From NCBI RefSeq assembly GCF_002592045.1, contig NZ_MEJG01000005.1, positions 84,084 to 148,083 on the forward strand: a stretch of 64,000 nucleotides of DNA, written 5' to 3'. Made by a program: the position numbers and the translations under genes. How positions within the stretch are numbered: the first letter of the stretch is position 1; the number at the start of each line of letters is the position of its first letter. Positions 7,879-18,689 of the stretch are shown one piece after another. The notes under the pieces are model-generated. The model did not search any database. It was not told where the DNA came from and saw only the letters and a list, made by a program, of their open reading frames with translations. Source of the DNA: Parasaccharibacter apium (GTDB taxonomy: Bacteria > Pseudomonadota > Alphaproteobacteria > Acetobacterales > Acetobacteraceae).

Positions 7879-9759
7879 CTATTGATCATTCAAAATGGCC
7901 AGAACAGCATCCCCATAACGATCAATCTTACTTTGACCAACTCCCCGCACCTCACCTAAAGCTTGCTTACTCGCTGGTCGTGCCCGAATAATCTCTCTTA
8001 GCGTTATGTCTCGGAAAATATGGTAAGGAGGAATGGCTTGCTGGTAAGATTCCTCCCTTCTCCACATTTTGAGAGCTAAGAAATAGCGTTGTTCTTCCTC
8101 TGATAAATCTGCCGTTGGGTCTATTTTCTTAGTCGTAGTTGTTATCGCATTAAGAGAACTATCTTCTCTTAATGTAACAGGGATATCACCGCGCAAAATA
8201 GGACGCGCAGTATCACGTCTTAAACTCAATCCGCCATGCTCTCCGACCATACCTAATGCACCACGAGCGATTAGTTGGCGTATGACCATGCGCCACCATA
8301 TATCGTTTTTGTCCTTCCCGATGCCAAAAACAGATAAATGCTGCAAAGCGTGTCGTTCTACAGCTTCGGTCATTTTCCCTTTTAAAACAGCAATAAGTTG
8401 GACAACACCAAAGCGTTCTCCTGTCCGATAGACAGTAGATAAAACTTTTTGAGCAGCTTCTGTCGCATCAAAGGTAGAGGGCGGCGTAAGGCAGTTATCA
8501 CAATGCCCGCAAGGTTCATGCAAACTTTCGCCAAAACACGCTAAGACAGCCTGTGTACGACATCCCGTTGTTTCAGTTAGGGATATCATACTTTCTAATC
8601 GTCCTTGCATGGCACGTTTTTCACTTTCTGGTGCCTGAGATTCTTCCAACCAATAACGCGCCCGTGCCACCCCTTCTCCACTATAAAGCAATAAGGTGTG
8701 TGATAGTTCTCCATCACGACCAGCGCGACCAATTTGTTGATAATAACCCTCTGGCGATGTGGGCATTTCCAGATGGATAACGGTACGAACATCAGGACGG
8801 TCAATGCCCATACCAAAAGCGATAGTCGCCGCAATCACCATCGGCTCGCCAGAGCGAAAGCGAAATAACACTTCTTTTTTATCCGCAGGAGACATCCCTG
8901 CATGAAAAGCAAAGGCCGTGTAACCTTTCTCTCGAAGTTGTCGCGCTATGATCTCTGTCTTTTTACGACTACCGCAATAAATAATAGCCGCCCCCTGTCC
9001 CATATGCCGGCTTAAGGCGGTTAATACCTGCTGCATCTCAGCAATTTTGGGTTGAGCTTGAAGAAAAAGATTCTCTCTATGAAAACTCCCCATAAAAATA
9101 TGAGCATGGGGCATATCCAGAGCAGTCAAAATATCACGACGCGTTCGTGGATCCGCCGTTGCTGTTAAAGCAATGCGAGGCACATTAGGAAAAAATTGCT
9201 TAAGATGTGCTAGTTCACGATATTCGGGACGAAAATCATGCCCCCACGCCGAGACACAATGCGCTTCGTCAATCGCTATAAGTGATAAATGACAGCGTTT
9301 AAGCAAATTAAGAGTATAGGACGTTAAAAGCCGCTCTGGGGAGATATAGAGAAGATCCAACTGATCACAGGTTAGATCCTCTTGGACTGTCAGCTGATCC
9401 TGATACTCCATTTCAGAGTGGAGAGCCGCTGCTCTAACGCCAAGCTGCCGTAACCCCGCGACTTGATCTTCCATCAAGGCGATTAAGGGGGAAATGATTA
9501 ACCCCACACCATCCCGGCATAAAGCCGGCACCTGATAACACAGGCTTTTCCCCCCACCTGTGGGCATGAGGACCAAAACGTCCTCATGATTCATAACAGC
9601 GCGGACGGCTTCTTCTTGTAAACCACGAAATGTTGCAAAGCCAAACACTTGATGCAACACATCTTCTGCCGCTTCGCCAACATAACGAGGGAAATTATCT
9701 ATTGGGTTACCAACACCCGTGTAAACTTCCCCCGTGTGGTGATCATAGTCAGAGATCAA
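7879..9759 (-). CDS. recQ: ATP-dependent DNA helicase RecQ
   Basis: RecQ is a 3'-5' helicase acting in the RecF recombination route. The 626-aa product has [12 protein letters not shown] (motif 0), [13 protein letters not shown] (motif I), [18 protein letters not shown] (motif II), TATAD (motif III) and [10 protein letters not shown] (motif VI). A zinc-binding RQC region follows ([16 protein letters not shown]), then a winged helix and a C-terminal HRDC domain. Translation seems to begin at a TTG (9759) that overlaps the TGA of the upstream lipoprotein gene, with an AGG seven bases before it. This points to coupled translation. Confidence 0.95.
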   Translation of the reverse strand: MISDYDHHTGEVYTGVGNPIDNFPRYVGEAAEDVLHQVFGFATFRGLQEEAVRAVMNHEDVLVLMPTGGGKSLCYQVPALCRDGVGLIISPLIALMEDQVAGLRQLGVRAAALHSEMEYQDQLTVQEDLTCDQLDLLYISPERLLTSYTLNLLKRCHLSLIAIDEAHCVSAWGHDFRPEYRELAHLKQFFPNVPRIALTATADPRTRRDILTALDMPHAHIFMGSFHRENLFLQAQPKIAEMQQVLTALSRHMGQGAAIIYCGSRKKTEIIARQLREKGYTAFAFHAGMSPADKKEVLFRFRSGEPMVIAATIAFGMGIDRPDVRTVIHLEMPTSPEGYYQQIGRAGRDGELSHTLLLYSGEGVARARYWLEESQAPESEKRAMQGRLESMISLTETTGCRTQAVLACFGESLHEPCGHCDNCLTPPSTFDATEAAQKVLSTVYRTGERFGVVQLIAVLKGKMTEAVERHALQHLSVFGIGKDKNDIWWRMVIRQLIARGALGMVGEHGGLSLRRDTARPILRGDIPVTLREDSSLNAITTTTKKIDPTADLSEEEQRYFLALKMWRREESYQQAIPPYHIFRDITLREIIRARPASKQALGEVRGVGQSKIDRYGDAVLAILNDQ

Positions 9760-10172
9760 CGTGTACCTAAGTGAATTGTTACACGCCGGAAAGCTACGTG
9801 CGAATCTTCAACACGCGATGGAACGAAAGACCCTTTATGGATATCGGCCGGTTTAACGCCATTTTGCTCCAATAGGGCAATAACCTTATCGGCGCGTGCA
9901 TCAGCGAGCTTCTTCAACACATCCTCATCTCCGCTTTTCCCAGCTGAACCAGAAACGGTAAACTGGGAAATATGCCGTTTGCGAGCATCTTCTACGGCAT
10001 TAGCAACAATAGCCACACCCGTTGCACTCGGCTTGACGGATTCTGTGTCAAAAAAGACGACATAGTCATTCCGCGGGGGATGAGAAACACAGCCAGCCAG
10101 TACAGTAACGGCCAAGAGCGAGGCTATCCCCATAGGAGCCAACTGACGTATAAAAGCAGAAATCTTCCTCAT
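9756..10172 (-). CDS. OmpA/MotB-domain outer-membrane lipoprotein
   Basis: The 138-aa protein starts at the ATG at 10172, which has a strong GAAGGAC site six bases upstream. A lipoprotein signal ends in VTVLAGC. The mature part resembles a short OmpA C-like domain: [20 protein letters not shown], then a variable middle and [18 protein letters not shown]. Proteins of this kind bind peptidoglycan and tether the outer membrane. The terminal R-R-V-T-I-H also fits. The stop overlaps the recQ start, though no functional link to RecQ is evident. Confidence 0.8.
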   Translation of the reverse strand: MRKISAFIRQLAPMGIASLLAVTVLAGCVSHPPRNDYVVFFDTESVKPSATGVAIVANAVEDARKRHISQFTVSGSAGKSGDEDVLKKLADARADKVIALLEQNGVKPADIHKGSFVPSRVEDSHVAFRRVTIHLGTR

Positions 10173-10233
10173 GGGAACGTCCTTCTCATTCAATGGGGGT
10201 TTCCTCCCCAATTACAGGCTAACAGTCTGTTCC

Positions 10234-11874
10234 TTATGGGATATGGGATGTCAATAAACCATCCTGAAGGGTCCATAAGCGATCAAGCTGCTCTATACCT
10301 GTCAAACGGTGTGTGATTAGCAGAATAGTGCGGGAGCGGTCTAGTTGGTTCAACGTCTTAAGGAAGGCCCGCTCTGTATCGATATCCAGCCCCGTGCAGG
10401 GTTCATCAAGAATTAAGATGGGAGCGTTAGAGAGCAGCACCCGTGCCAAAGCAATACGCCGCCCCTGCCCACCTGATAATTGAGAGCCATTTTCACCAAC
10501 CCAACTCTCCAATCCATCAGGTAAAGAGCGTACAAAATCAGCTATCTGCGCTTGCTCTAACGCCGCCCATATCACTTCATCTGATGGAGCTTCGCGCCCT
10601 AGGAGAAGATTAGCGCGGATTGTATCATCAAATAAATGGCTTGCTTGTGATAGCCATGCGATGCGCTCTCGCACAATCTCGGTTTTAATGTCTGCAATGT
10701 CAGTCCCACCAAGGGTAAGACATCCCTCTTGAGGCAAAACAACCTTTAAGAGCAAAGCAGCAAGGCTGGACTTCCCGGCCCCGGAAGGACCAATAAGAGC
10801 TACTCGCTCCCCTTCGCGAAGGGTGAAGTTAATGTTCTTGAGCGTGCTACGGCCTTCCGACCACCCGAAGGAAAGAGCCTGCGCTGTAATGTCATACCCT
10901 TTGGGAGCAGGACGACTCCCTTCTGGCGGCTGAGACACGGGCATTTTTGTCGCCTCTATAATGCGCTCTGCCGCATGGCATACTTGCCCAGCAATAAGAC
11001 CCGCGCGCGGGAGGTCCACAATATTATTAAGAGCTGTCATTACAACAAAGAGTACGGTGATGCCTATCACTGCTTGCTCTTTAGAGAAGAACAACCCTGC
11101 ACAGCCTCCTAGAGCGCAAATCACTCCTAAACGTGTCAGGAACAAAGCCAACGTATGAGTCCGCGCCATAGCACGGCTTTGTTGGCGTTGGGCTTGGTAA
11201 AAGGCCTCCTCTGCGGCAAAAAGACGTGCCTTCGCGGCATCCTCTTGCCCAAAAATACGAAGCTCCTTCATACCGCTTACCAGCTCAAGAGCTTGATTAT
11301 TCATCTCTGATTGAGCCTGCTGCAAGACAGGCCCCCAACGATATGACATACGCGCCATAAAGGCTGGTAAGATAAAGGCTGTCAGGCAAAAAATGATAGC
11401 AATGCTGAACGCTAGCAGCATACTGCCTTTCAGGCAGATAAAGATAACAATCGGCAGGCTTAATAACGCCGTTGCTAAGGGGATAATAATCCGCAGGTAA
11501 AGACTATCGAGGCTTTGCACATCGGAGACGAGACGGGTGAGTAAATCCCCAGTACGGCGAAACCCCAACCCTGCCGCCGCACCCCGTGCTAGACGCCGAT
11601 AAAACCAAAGACGAATATCCGCCAAGACGCGGAATGTGGCATCATGCGTCGCTAGCCGCTCTCCATAACGTAGGATGAGACGTGCCGAACCTGCCCAGCG
11701 CAACAGCCCAAATGTGACGAACGCCCCTGCTGTAGCGATTAACCCCAAGCGAGACCCTGTCTGCCCCATTAATAAAAATGCAGCGCAGATGGAGAGTTCA
11801 GCCAAAATCAGCCCAATGAATAAGCGCAGCCAACGGGCCTGCCAAACTTTGATTAAAGGGTAAAACCGCTTCAT
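10234..11874 (-). CDS. cydC: CydC, thiol reductant ABC exporter subunit
   Basis: CydDC is a heterodimeric inner-membrane ABC exporter that moves cysteine and glutathione to the periplasm and is needed for cytochrome bd assembly. The 546-aa CydC has a six-helix transmembrane domain (about residues 15-300) and a nucleotide-binding domain with GPSGAGKSS (Walker A), LSGGQGRR (signature), LILDEPCTGLD (Walker B) and a switch His in LITHRLTG. Its ATG overlaps the cydD TGA. No cydAB genes are in the window. Confidence 0.92.
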   Translation of the reverse strand: MKRFYPLIKVWQARWLRLFIGLILAELSICAAFLLMGQTGSRLGLIATAGAFVTFGLLRWAGSARLILRYGERLATHDATFRVLADIRLWFYRRLARGAAAGLGFRRTGDLLTRLVSDVQSLDSLYLRIIIPLATALLSLPIVIFICLKGSMLLAFSIAIIFCLTAFILPAFMARMSYRWGPVLQQAQSEMNNQALELVSGMKELRIFGQEDAAKARLFAAEEAFYQAQRQQSRAMARTHTLALFLTRLGVICALGGCAGLFFSKEQAVIGITVLFVVMTALNNIVDLPRAGLIAGQVCHAAERIIEATKMPVSQPPEGSRPAPKGYDITAQALSFGWSEGRSTLKNINFTLREGERVALIGPSGAGKSSLAALLLKVVLPQEGCLTLGGTDIADIKTEIVRERIAWLSQASHLFDDTIRANLLLGREAPSDEVIWAALEQAQIADFVRSLPDGLESWVGENGSQLSGGQGRRIALARVLLSNAPILILDEPCTGLDIDTERAFLKTLNQLDRSRTILLITHRLTGIEQLDRLWTLQDGLLTSHIP

Positions 11875-13568
11875 GACTGGCCCTCCTGCACTGTAAGCCG
11901 GCCCTGCTCCATAAGAAGATGGTACCTCTCACCAATCCCTTGAAATTGCTGGGAATGGGTGGAGATAACTGCCGTACGACCCTGCAATAGCGGCTTTAAA
12001 GCCGTTAGAATATCACCCTCGGTTTCGGGGTCGAGATGTGCTGTGGGCTCATCCATAATAAGGAGCGACGCATCTTTCAGAAAAGCGCGCGCAATCGCAA
12101 TGCGCTGTGCCTGCCCACCAGAGAGGCCGAAGCCCCCTTCCCCTAAGCGCGTCTCCACCCCTTCCGGCAAGAGGGGGAGGTAATGCGTAATCGCCGATGC
12201 CTCTAACGCAGCTTGGAATTGCGCCTCCGAGGCATGAGGGGCGGCAAACATGATATTCTCTTTCAATGAGCCTGCAAAAAGAACGGGTTTCTGCCCTATC
12301 CAACTTATCTGACGTGTTACATCAGCAGGATGGAGGGTCTGAATATCAACACCGCCAAGGCTAATCTGCCCTTCTAGCGGGCGAATAAAGCCAAGCAACG
12401 CCTCTATGAGGGTTGACTTCCCCGCTCCAGAAGGCCCCGTTAAAAGCGCAATCTGACCCGGCTCTAAGTGAAAACTCACATGGTCCAACGCAAGTGGGCG
12501 GTCTTCCACCCATCGATAAGACACGTCCCGCACATCCAACGCGATTCCCGCCTTTGTACGCTCTGGCGCGACAGAGCTTGTTCTCTCCGGCGTGATTGGT
12601 GCTTGTAAAGCGGGAAGTTTTTGCAAAGCCTCCCCGCTATGGGTAATTTGTGCCCGGTCTTGATAAGCTGCGGATAAAGCACGGAATGGTGCGAAAGCTT
12701 CCGGTACCATCAAAACAGCAAAAATAATGCTCTCTATTGATGAAAAAGACCCCTGTTGCAGCCTATGATGTTGGTCAATCACAATCCCTATCAAAGCCAC
12801 AATCATAGCAAGGTCCGTTGAGGCAGACGTTAGGAAAGCAACACGCAGCACTTTCATAGTTCTTTGGCGTAGCTCATCTGCTGCGTGGCCAAGTTCTTCT
12901 GAATCCTTTACCGCATTGCCAGAGAGAACGATGGTGGCAATCCCACGGATACGGTCTAAAAAGCGGACTTGTAAGCGATTAAGGGCTAAAATCTGCCGCC
13001 GTGAGGCTATGGCAGTGGCTATCCCAAAAACAGCTTGGAAAACGGGTAAGAATAAACAACATGCGCCTAAGATATAGCCAGCATGATGGTTCTGCCAAAA
13101 CACTACCACAACAACAGACCATTGCGCTACAACCCACAAAGCAGACGCTGGCAACCAACGGGCGAAATAACCCTCCAACGCTTCCACGCGGTCCGTCACC
13201 ATCGCGGCAAGAGCTGCACTATGCTGATGGCGTAATAAAGATGGACCTTGTGCAAAAAAACGCTCTACTATGCTGCGCCGCAAACGTTTACGGGCCTCCT
13301 CCCCCACATGAAGGGCAAGCGTCTCTTGCAGATATCCCAAAAAGACACGCACGAGAGAGGCAATGATAAAAAGCACCACCATAGGATACGGTGTGGCATG
13401 TTGGCCGCCCGCAAGCCATGTAGCGAGCATGGACGCTAGGCTCCACATTAAGACCATACCGGTCACAACATTGAGCATCCCTATTAGGGCAAGACTCATT
13501 GTGGCCGAGCGATTAGCGCGATTTTGCTGCCGTACCCAGCCTTTTAGCATCTTCTTATCTGCCTTCAT
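11871..13568 (-). CDS. cydD: CydD, thiol reductant ABC exporter subunit
   Basis: This is the partner of CydC, 565 aa. Transmembrane segments fill roughly residues 25-300 (for example GMLNVVTGMVLMWSLASMLA and YILGACCLFLPVFQAVFGIA). The nucleotide-binding domain has GPSGAGKST, LSGGQAQR, LLIMDEPTAHLD and ISTHSQQF. The N-terminal KGWVRQQN and family length fit CydD. It is the first gene of a two-gene operon and overlaps cydC by four bases. A 133-bp spacer separates it from the divergent uup gene, so both promoters probably lie there. Confidence 0.92.
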   Translation of the reverse strand: MKADKKMLKGWVRQQNRANRSATMSLALIGMLNVVTGMVLMWSLASMLATWLAGGQHATPYPMVVLFIIASLVRVFLGYLQETLALHVGEEARKRLRRSIVERFFAQGPSLLRHQHSAALAAMVTDRVEALEGYFARWLPASALWVVAQWSVVVVVFWQNHHAGYILGACCLFLPVFQAVFGIATAIASRRQILALNRLQVRFLDRIRGIATIVLSGNAVKDSEELGHAADELRQRTMKVLRVAFLTSASTDLAMIVALIGIVIDQHHRLQQGSFSSIESIIFAVLMVPEAFAPFRALSAAYQDRAQITHSGEALQKLPALQAPITPERTSSVAPERTKAGIALDVRDVSYRWVEDRPLALDHVSFHLEPGQIALLTGPSGAGKSTLIEALLGFIRPLEGQISLGGVDIQTLHPADVTRQISWIGQKPVLFAGSLKENIMFAAPHASEAQFQAALEASAITHYLPLLPEGVETRLGEGGFGLSGGQAQRIAIARAFLKDASLLIMDEPTAHLDPETEGDILTALKPLLQGRTAVISTHSQQFQGIGERYHLLMEQGRLTVQEGQS

Positions 13569-13701
13569 GCTGCGACATATACAAGGGAAGGCTTTAAAAG
13601 AACAACAAACAAAGCATAAGTTTTGTATCGGGAAAATCTTTCTCTCTGCCTTTTGGCGGTTTTAGGTTGCAAATCTTCATTCTTTTGCGCACATCAAAGC
13701 T

Positions 13702-15519
13702 ATGTCTGCACCAATCTTGAATCTCCAAAATATCAGCTACACGCTCGGCGGTCGTCCTTTACTGGATGGTGCGGAGCTTTCCGTCCAACCGGGGGAGCGG
13801 CTATGCCTTGTCGGGCGTAATGGCTCTGGTAAATCTACCTTACTCCGCATTGCCGCAGGGGAGCTGGAGCAAGATAGCGGGGAACATTTTCTCCAACCGG
13901 GGTTAAAGGTGTATTACCTCCCCCAAGAGCCTGACCTCTCCGCTTGGCAGACTGTTTTTGACTACGTCACTTCTGGCTTAGACGAAACCGCTCATTACAA
14001 AGCGCGCGCTATGCTCAGCGAACTAGGGATGGATGGTAGCGAGCGTTGCTCCGCCCTCTCTGGCGGGGAAGCGCGGCGTAGTGCCCTTGCTCGCGCCTTG
14101 GCCTCCGAGCCTGACCTTCTCCTCCTTGATGAGCCAACTAACCATTTAGACCTCCCTTGCATTGCTTGGTTAGAACGAGAACTCCTCGCCTCTCAAGCGG
14201 GAATGGTTATCATCAGCCATGACCGCCGCTTTTTAGAAACATTATGCCGTGCCGTCTTATGGTTGGAGCAAGGCAAAACCCAACGCTTAGAGGCTAATTT
14301 TTCCCATTTTGAATCATGGCGAGATGAGCAAATCGAACTTGCAGAGCGCGCCGCTCATAAATTGGACCGTCAAATCGCACGGGAAGAAGATTGGATGCGC
14401 TATGGCGTCACCGCGCGGCGTAAACGCAATGTTCGGCGCGTTGCAGAGCTTGCGGACTTACGAGCTGAGCGGCGCGATATCGCCTCCCGTCAGCGTGGAA
14501 CGCTCAAATTAGCAGTCAATGAGGCAGAAAATACGAGTAAAATCGTCATCGCTGCGGAAGATATTGGCTGGTCCTACCCGGAACGAACCCTCATAGACTC
14601 CCTAACTTTAACAGTAAGCAAAGGAGACCGGCTAGGGGTTTGCGGGGCCAATGGTGCGGGTAAAACAACCCTTCTTAAACTTCTTATTGGCGCATTAGAG
14701 CCCCAAAAGGGCGAGATACGCCGTAGCCCCTCCATCCAGATGGTCACACTGGACCAACAACGTAGTGCTTTAGAAGGCGACCAAACGGTGGCTCATTTCC
14801 TCACCGATGGGCATGGCGACATGGTGCAGGTTGGTGCGGAGAAGCGTCACGTCATCGGTTATATGAAGGACTTTCTCTTTCGCCCAGAGCAAGCACGCAC
14901 ACCTGTCAGCCATTTATCCGGGGGAGAGCGAGGCCGCCTTGCCCTTGCTGCGGCCCTTGCACGCCCGTCTAACTTGCTTGTTCTTGATGAACCAACAAAT
15001 GACCTTGACTTAGAAACGTTGGACCTTCTCCAAGATATGCTCGGGGATTATACGGGCACTGTCTTGCTCGTAAGCCATGACCGTGACTTTTTGGACCGTC
15101 TCGCGACATCCACCTTAGTGGCGGAAGGTGATGGCCGTTGGATAGAATATGCTGGTGGCTATTCCGATATGCTCGCCCAACGCAAGGGTACCCCACCACA
15201 AGAGCGGCAGGAAAAAACAACTCCCACTTCCTCATCGCAAGAGAAGGCAGAGGCTCCCCCTACGCGTAGCAACAAGACAACGCACAAACTCAGCTATAAA
15301 GAGCAGCGTGAGCTAGACCAACTCCCCCTCACAATCGAGGCGTTAGAGAAAGACGCTATGCTCTGCCGCAAAGCCCTCGCTGACTCAGAGCTTTATAGCC
15401 GTGACCCCGCACGATTTGAGAAGATCACGGCTATATTAGCTGACACTGAGAAAAAACTCAGCGAAGCGGAGGAGCAATGGCTGGCATTAGAAGTCAAACG
15501 TGAGAGTTTAGAATCCTAA
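13702..15519 (+). CDS. uup: ABC-F ATPase, Uup type
   Basis: ABC-F proteins have two fused nucleotide-binding domains, no membrane part, and act on ribosomes. The 605-aa product has Walker A motifs GRNGSGKST (near 38) and GANGAGKTT (near 320), signatures LSGGEARR and LSGGERGR, and DEPTNHLD/DEPTNDLD Walker B motifs. The linker between the domains is Arg/Lys-rich. The last about 80 residues, after a polar stretch rich in T, S and E, form the coiled-coil C-terminal domain (YKEQRELDQLPLTIEALEKD) that marks Uup and binds DNA in E. coli. Confidence 0.92.
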   Translation: MSAPILNLQNISYTLGGRPLLDGAELSVQPGERLCLVGRNGSGKSTLLRIAAGELEQDSGEHFLQPGLKVYYLPQEPDLSAWQTVFDYVTSGLDETAHYKARAMLSELGMDGSERCSALSGGEARRSALARALASEPDLLLLDEPTNHLDLPCIAWLERELLASQAGMVIISHDRRFLETLCRAVLWLEQGKTQRLEANFSHFESWRDEQIELAERAAHKLDRQIAREEDWMRYGVTARRKRNVRRVAELADLRAERRDIASRQRGTLKLAVNEAENTSKIVIAAEDIGWSYPERTLIDSLTLTVSKGDRLGVCGANGAGKTTLLKLLIGALEPQKGEIRRSPSIQMVTLDQQRSALEGDQTVAHFLTDGHGDMVQVGAEKRHVIGYMKDFLFRPEQARTPVSHLSGGERGRLALAAALARPSNLLVLDEPTNDLDLETLDLLQDMLGDYTGTVLLVSHDRDFLDRLATSTLVAEGDGRWIEYAGGYSDMLAQRKGTPPQERQEKTTPTSSSQEKAEAPPTRSNKTTHKLSYKEQRELDQLPLTIEALEKDAMLCRKALADSELYSRDPARFEKITAILADTEKKLSEAEEQWLALEVKRESLES

Positions 15520-15537
15520 CAGCCGACCCTTACACTT

Positions 15538-15960
15538 TTATTTATGCAGGAGCCGCTCTTTAGCTTGCTCGAACTCAGCCTCGCTCAAAACACCACGTTC
15601 TTTGAGCTGAGCAAGTTTGGCCAACTCATCAGCTGCGCTCTGCCCGCCGAAAGATTGTTCCCGATTTTGATACGGGCCCCAATCCTGCCCGGATGACGCT
15701 AAACGCCGATTCACTGCTAAAAGCTCCTCACGCGGCCACAAAGACCACAGCAAGAGGCCAATCCATCCCAGCCCCGTCCAGCCTGATAAGACGTTTAGTC
15801 CAACGAGTATCCATCTCTGCGGGTGCCGCCTGATGAGGGCAATCACGCTCGGCAGAAAATACAACCCGAACAAAGCGAGCATTAATACGGCAAAAATGAG
15901 CAGGCTAACAAACGGATTTAACCCACCAACATGTGCGTAAGAGTAATCAACCGCATTCAT
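15538..15960 (-). CDS. superinfection-immunity (T4 Imm-like) membrane protein with SHOCT tail
   Basis: The 140-aa product has two or three hydrophobic helices (LLIFAVLMLALFGLYFLPSV; then the W-T-G-x-G-W-I-G-L-L-L-W-S segment). The pattern LPSVIALIRRHPQR...LNVLSGWTGLGWIGLLLWS matches the superinfection immunity family (PF14373) named after phage T4 Imm. The C-terminal AKLAQLKERGVLSEAEFEQ is a SHOCT domain, an oligomerisation module. Chromosomal members are common and their role is not established; the phage-exclusion name is inherited by homology. The gene is convergent with uup. Confidence 0.82.
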   Translation of the reverse strand: MNAVDYSYAHVGGLNPFVSLLIFAVLMLALFGLYFLPSVIALIRRHPQRWILVGLNVLSGWTGLGWIGLLLWSLWPREELLAVNRRLASSGQDWGPYQNREQSFGGQSAADELAKLAQLKERGVLSEAEFEQAKERLLHK

Positions 15961-15992
15961 TCTAGAAAATCCTTCCTCTCCAAGGGAGAGAT

Positions 15993-16988
15993 TTAATGAG
16001 ATAAAAGGCCTGAACTCTGTAATAACTGCCGTGCGCGTTGCATGTCTTCCCCAACGCGTAAAGCAGCATCCAAAGCACGCAAGCCAGCGTCTCCATCCAC
16101 AATAACGGGTTTACCATCTAAGCAAGACGCAACAAACGCATCATGCTCGGCCGCCAAATTATCATGATCACGCCACTGCACGCTCTGACGCCGGAAGCCA
16201 CCGCTCCCCGGCATTATCAGACCTTCTTTGCGGTTAATAAAGGATAATGTGCGGCTTGTAAAATCGGCTGAGAGGTAGCCTTCTTGGCCAAATAAACGCA
16301 TCTTCCGCTCTGTTTTAAACGAGATGCGGCTTGCTGTGATAGACGCTACACAACCATTGGCAAATTGTACCCGCGCATTGGCAATATCCTCATGCGCACT
16401 GGAGACGGCAGCGCCCATCGCATTAATGTGATGAATGGGACTATCTACAAGGGCTAGGATGAGATCAAGATCGTGAATCATGAGATCCAGCACAACGGAA
16501 ACATCCGTCCCGCGCAATTTATATGGGGCAATGCGTGTTGCCTCTATGTAAAGAGGGTTTTTAATGCGCGCGCTAATGGCCTCATACTCAGCTGAATAGC
16601 GTAAAAGGTGCCCTACTTGCAGGATTAACCCTTTATCGTCCGCACAACGGACAAGAACCTCTCCATCCTGCCGCGTAGAGGCAAGAGGCTTCTCAACAAG
16701 AACATGACATCCTGCTTCAAGAGCCTGACAAGCTAGGCTGTAATGCGCCTCCGCTGGTGCGGCAATAATAACCGCATCGCAATGCGATAACAGCGAAGCG
16801 TAATCTTTAAACGCAATGGTACCAACCTCATGCGCTATTTTTTGAGCGCGCACATGATCGGAATCGTACACACCTGATAAAACTTCCCGTGGATGACGGC
16901 TGGCTTGCAAGGCATGAAACCGGCCAAAATACCCAGTCCCTACCACTGCGACATTAAGGCTTTGTTTCTTCATCATGCTTTGGAGCAT
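15993..16988 (-). CDS. Gfo/Idh/MocA-family oxidoreductase
   Basis: The 331-aa product has an N-terminal Rossmann fold (VAVVGTGYFGRFHALQ), the family lysine in VLVEKPLAST, and the C-terminal alpha/beta domain with LDLMIHDLDLILALV (His/Asp catalytic region). Such enzymes oxidise or reduce sugars and cyclitols with NAD(P). In many alphaproteobacteria a relative lies in the lipid A (lpx) gene cluster, but no lpx gene is seen here. The start could be any of three Met codons within the first six residues; none has a convincing ribosome site. Confidence 0.82.
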   Translation of the reverse strand: MLQSMMKKQSLNVAVVGTGYFGRFHALQASRHPREVLSGVYDSDHVRAQKIAHEVGTIAFKDYASLLSHCDAVIIAAPAEAHYSLACQALEAGCHVLVEKPLASTRQDGEVLVRCADDKGLILQVGHLLRYSAEYEAISARIKNPLYIEATRIAPYKLRGTDVSVVLDLMIHDLDLILALVDSPIHHINAMGAAVSSAHEDIANARVQFANGCVASITASRISFKTERKMRLFGQEGYLSADFTSRTLSFINRKEGLIMPGSGGFRRQSVQWRDHDNLAAEHDAFVASCLDGKPVIVDGDAGLRALDAALRVGEDMQRARQLLQSSGLLSH

Positions 16989-17145
16989 ATCAACAAGGTG
17001 ATGTCGCGCAAGCCACTAACGCCCTACATTCCATATCTGTGTATAATGGTTGCATTAAAATCGCTAAAAGGGCATGGTCTGCACCATCTATGGGATGGCC
17101 TTTGGCCTCTTCATTATTAACGTTTTTGAGGTTCTTGAACCCCCT

Positions 17146-18684
17146 ATGTTGTATTATAGCCGCCTCAGGATGTTGGGCGTGGCGGGTGTCTGCCTTATTG
17201 CTGCCCTGCTTTGCCTACCTAACTTTATGAAGTCCCCCTTGCCTTCATTGCCTTGGCATCAAGTGCATCTGGGCCTCGACTTACGGGGCGGTTCTTACTT
17301 GCTATTGCAGCTTGATACACAAACCCTTCAGCATGACCGCCTACAATCTTTAGAAGGCCAAGTCCGCCAGAGCCTATTAGACTCCCATGTAGGCTATCGC
17401 GACATACGACGTGATGACGCTCAAGCCTCGCTAATCGTTACACCACGTGCAGCTATGGAGCATGATGCAGACCGTAACGCATTAGAAGCCTTAATCTCTG
17501 CAACACCGAGGGAAGTTACTCTTGAGGAACAAGCTGGTAGTTTCATCCTTCGCCTGACGAAAGAGTCCATTCGTAACCGTGCACGGGAGGCCGTAACACG
17601 CTCTATCGAGATTGTCCGCCGCCGTATTGATAGCACCGGGGCCATCGACCCCAGTATCGCCCGTGAAGGGGAAGACCGCATCGTCCTGGAGCTACCGGGC
17701 ATTAGCGATCCACAGCGTATTAAAGCTCTGCTCGGCACAACAGCACGGATGACCTTCCATCTTCTCTCCCCTGACCTAACCCATGCAGGGCCCGGTACCA
17801 CCTTACTTCCACTTGCCGATGGACATGGGCAACTTGCTGTAGAAGATAAAATTGACGTTGATGGTGCCAACCTTGCCGATGCCGCTGCGACAATGAGCGA
17901 TAATCAATGGGTTGTGTCCCTAAAGTTCGACAATAAAGGGGCAGAAGATTTCGCGCGCATCACCACAGCAAATGTTGGCAAGCCATTCGCCATTGTGCTT
18001 GATGGCCGTATCCTAACCAGCCCCGTCATTAATGGCCCCATCACAGCAGGGCAAGGCATCATTACAGGGAGCTTCTCCGCACGTTCTGCTTCAGACTTGG
18101 CATTGTTGCTCCGCGCCGGGGCTCTCCCTGCGCCACTCACTGTGGTGGAGCAACGCAGCATCGGCCCAAGCCTTGGGGCGGCCTCTATCCATGCGGGGAT
18201 TATCAGCCTGGCGGTTGGATTTGTTCTCGTTGTACTCTTCATGCTCCTCTTTTACGCTCGGTTTGGCTTCTATGCTGATATAGCTCTGTTTGCCAACTTA
18301 GTGCTTATCTTGGCTGTGCTATCACTCTTTGAAGCAACACTGACCCTACCGGGTATGGCCGGTATTCTCCTCACACTCGGTATGGCTGTGGATGCGAACA
18401 TCCTCATTAACGAGCGTATCCGAGAGGAAGTACGCCTTGGGCGCAAGCCACTCCAAGCGTTGCAGGTTGGCTTCCAACGCGCGACAGGGACCATTATTGA
18501 TAGTAATGCCACTGCATTTCTTGCCCATGTGATGCTCTTTGTCTTTGGTACAGGGGCAGTGCGTAACTTCGCACTCACCATTACCATTGGTATCGCCACG
18601 ACGTTGTTCACAACCCTCATTGTCTCGCGCATGCTTATCATTCGTTGGTATGCACATAAACGCCCACAAGAATTGCCGGTCTAA
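17146..18684 (+). CDS. secD: SecD, protein translocase subunit
   Basis: SecD and SecF form the proton-driven accessory complex that pulls preproteins through SecYEG. I start at the ATG at 17146 (MLYYSRLRMLGVAGVCLIAA), which begins with the first membrane helix; the longer open frame upstream does not look like SecD. The product is 512 aa: helix 1, the signature LGLDLRGGSYLLLQLD, a large periplasmic domain, and five C-terminal helices with the RND-type motif GMAVDANILINERIREE. secF follows after 5 nt. The usual upstream yajC is absent. Confidence 0.94.
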   Translation: MLYYSRLRMLGVAGVCLIAALLCLPNFMKSPLPSLPWHQVHLGLDLRGGSYLLLQLDTQTLQHDRLQSLEGQVRQSLLDSHVGYRDIRRDDAQASLIVTPRAAMEHDADRNALEALISATPREVTLEEQAGSFILRLTKESIRNRAREAVTRSIEIVRRRIDSTGAIDPSIAREGEDRIVLELPGISDPQRIKALLGTTARMTFHLLSPDLTHAGPGTTLLPLADGHGQLAVEDKIDVDGANLADAAATMSDNQWVVSLKFDNKGAEDFARITTANVGKPFAIVLDGRILTSPVINGPITAGQGIITGSFSARSASDLALLLRAGALPAPLTVVEQRSIGPSLGAASIHAGIISLAVGFVLVVLFMLLFYARFGFYADIALFANLVLILAVLSLFEATLTLPGMAGILLTLGMAVDANILINERIREEVRLGRKPLQALQVGFQRATGTIIDSNATAFLAHVMLFVFGTGAVRNFALTITIGIATTLFTTLIVSRMLIIRWYAHKRPQELPV

Positions 18685-18689
18685 TCATC

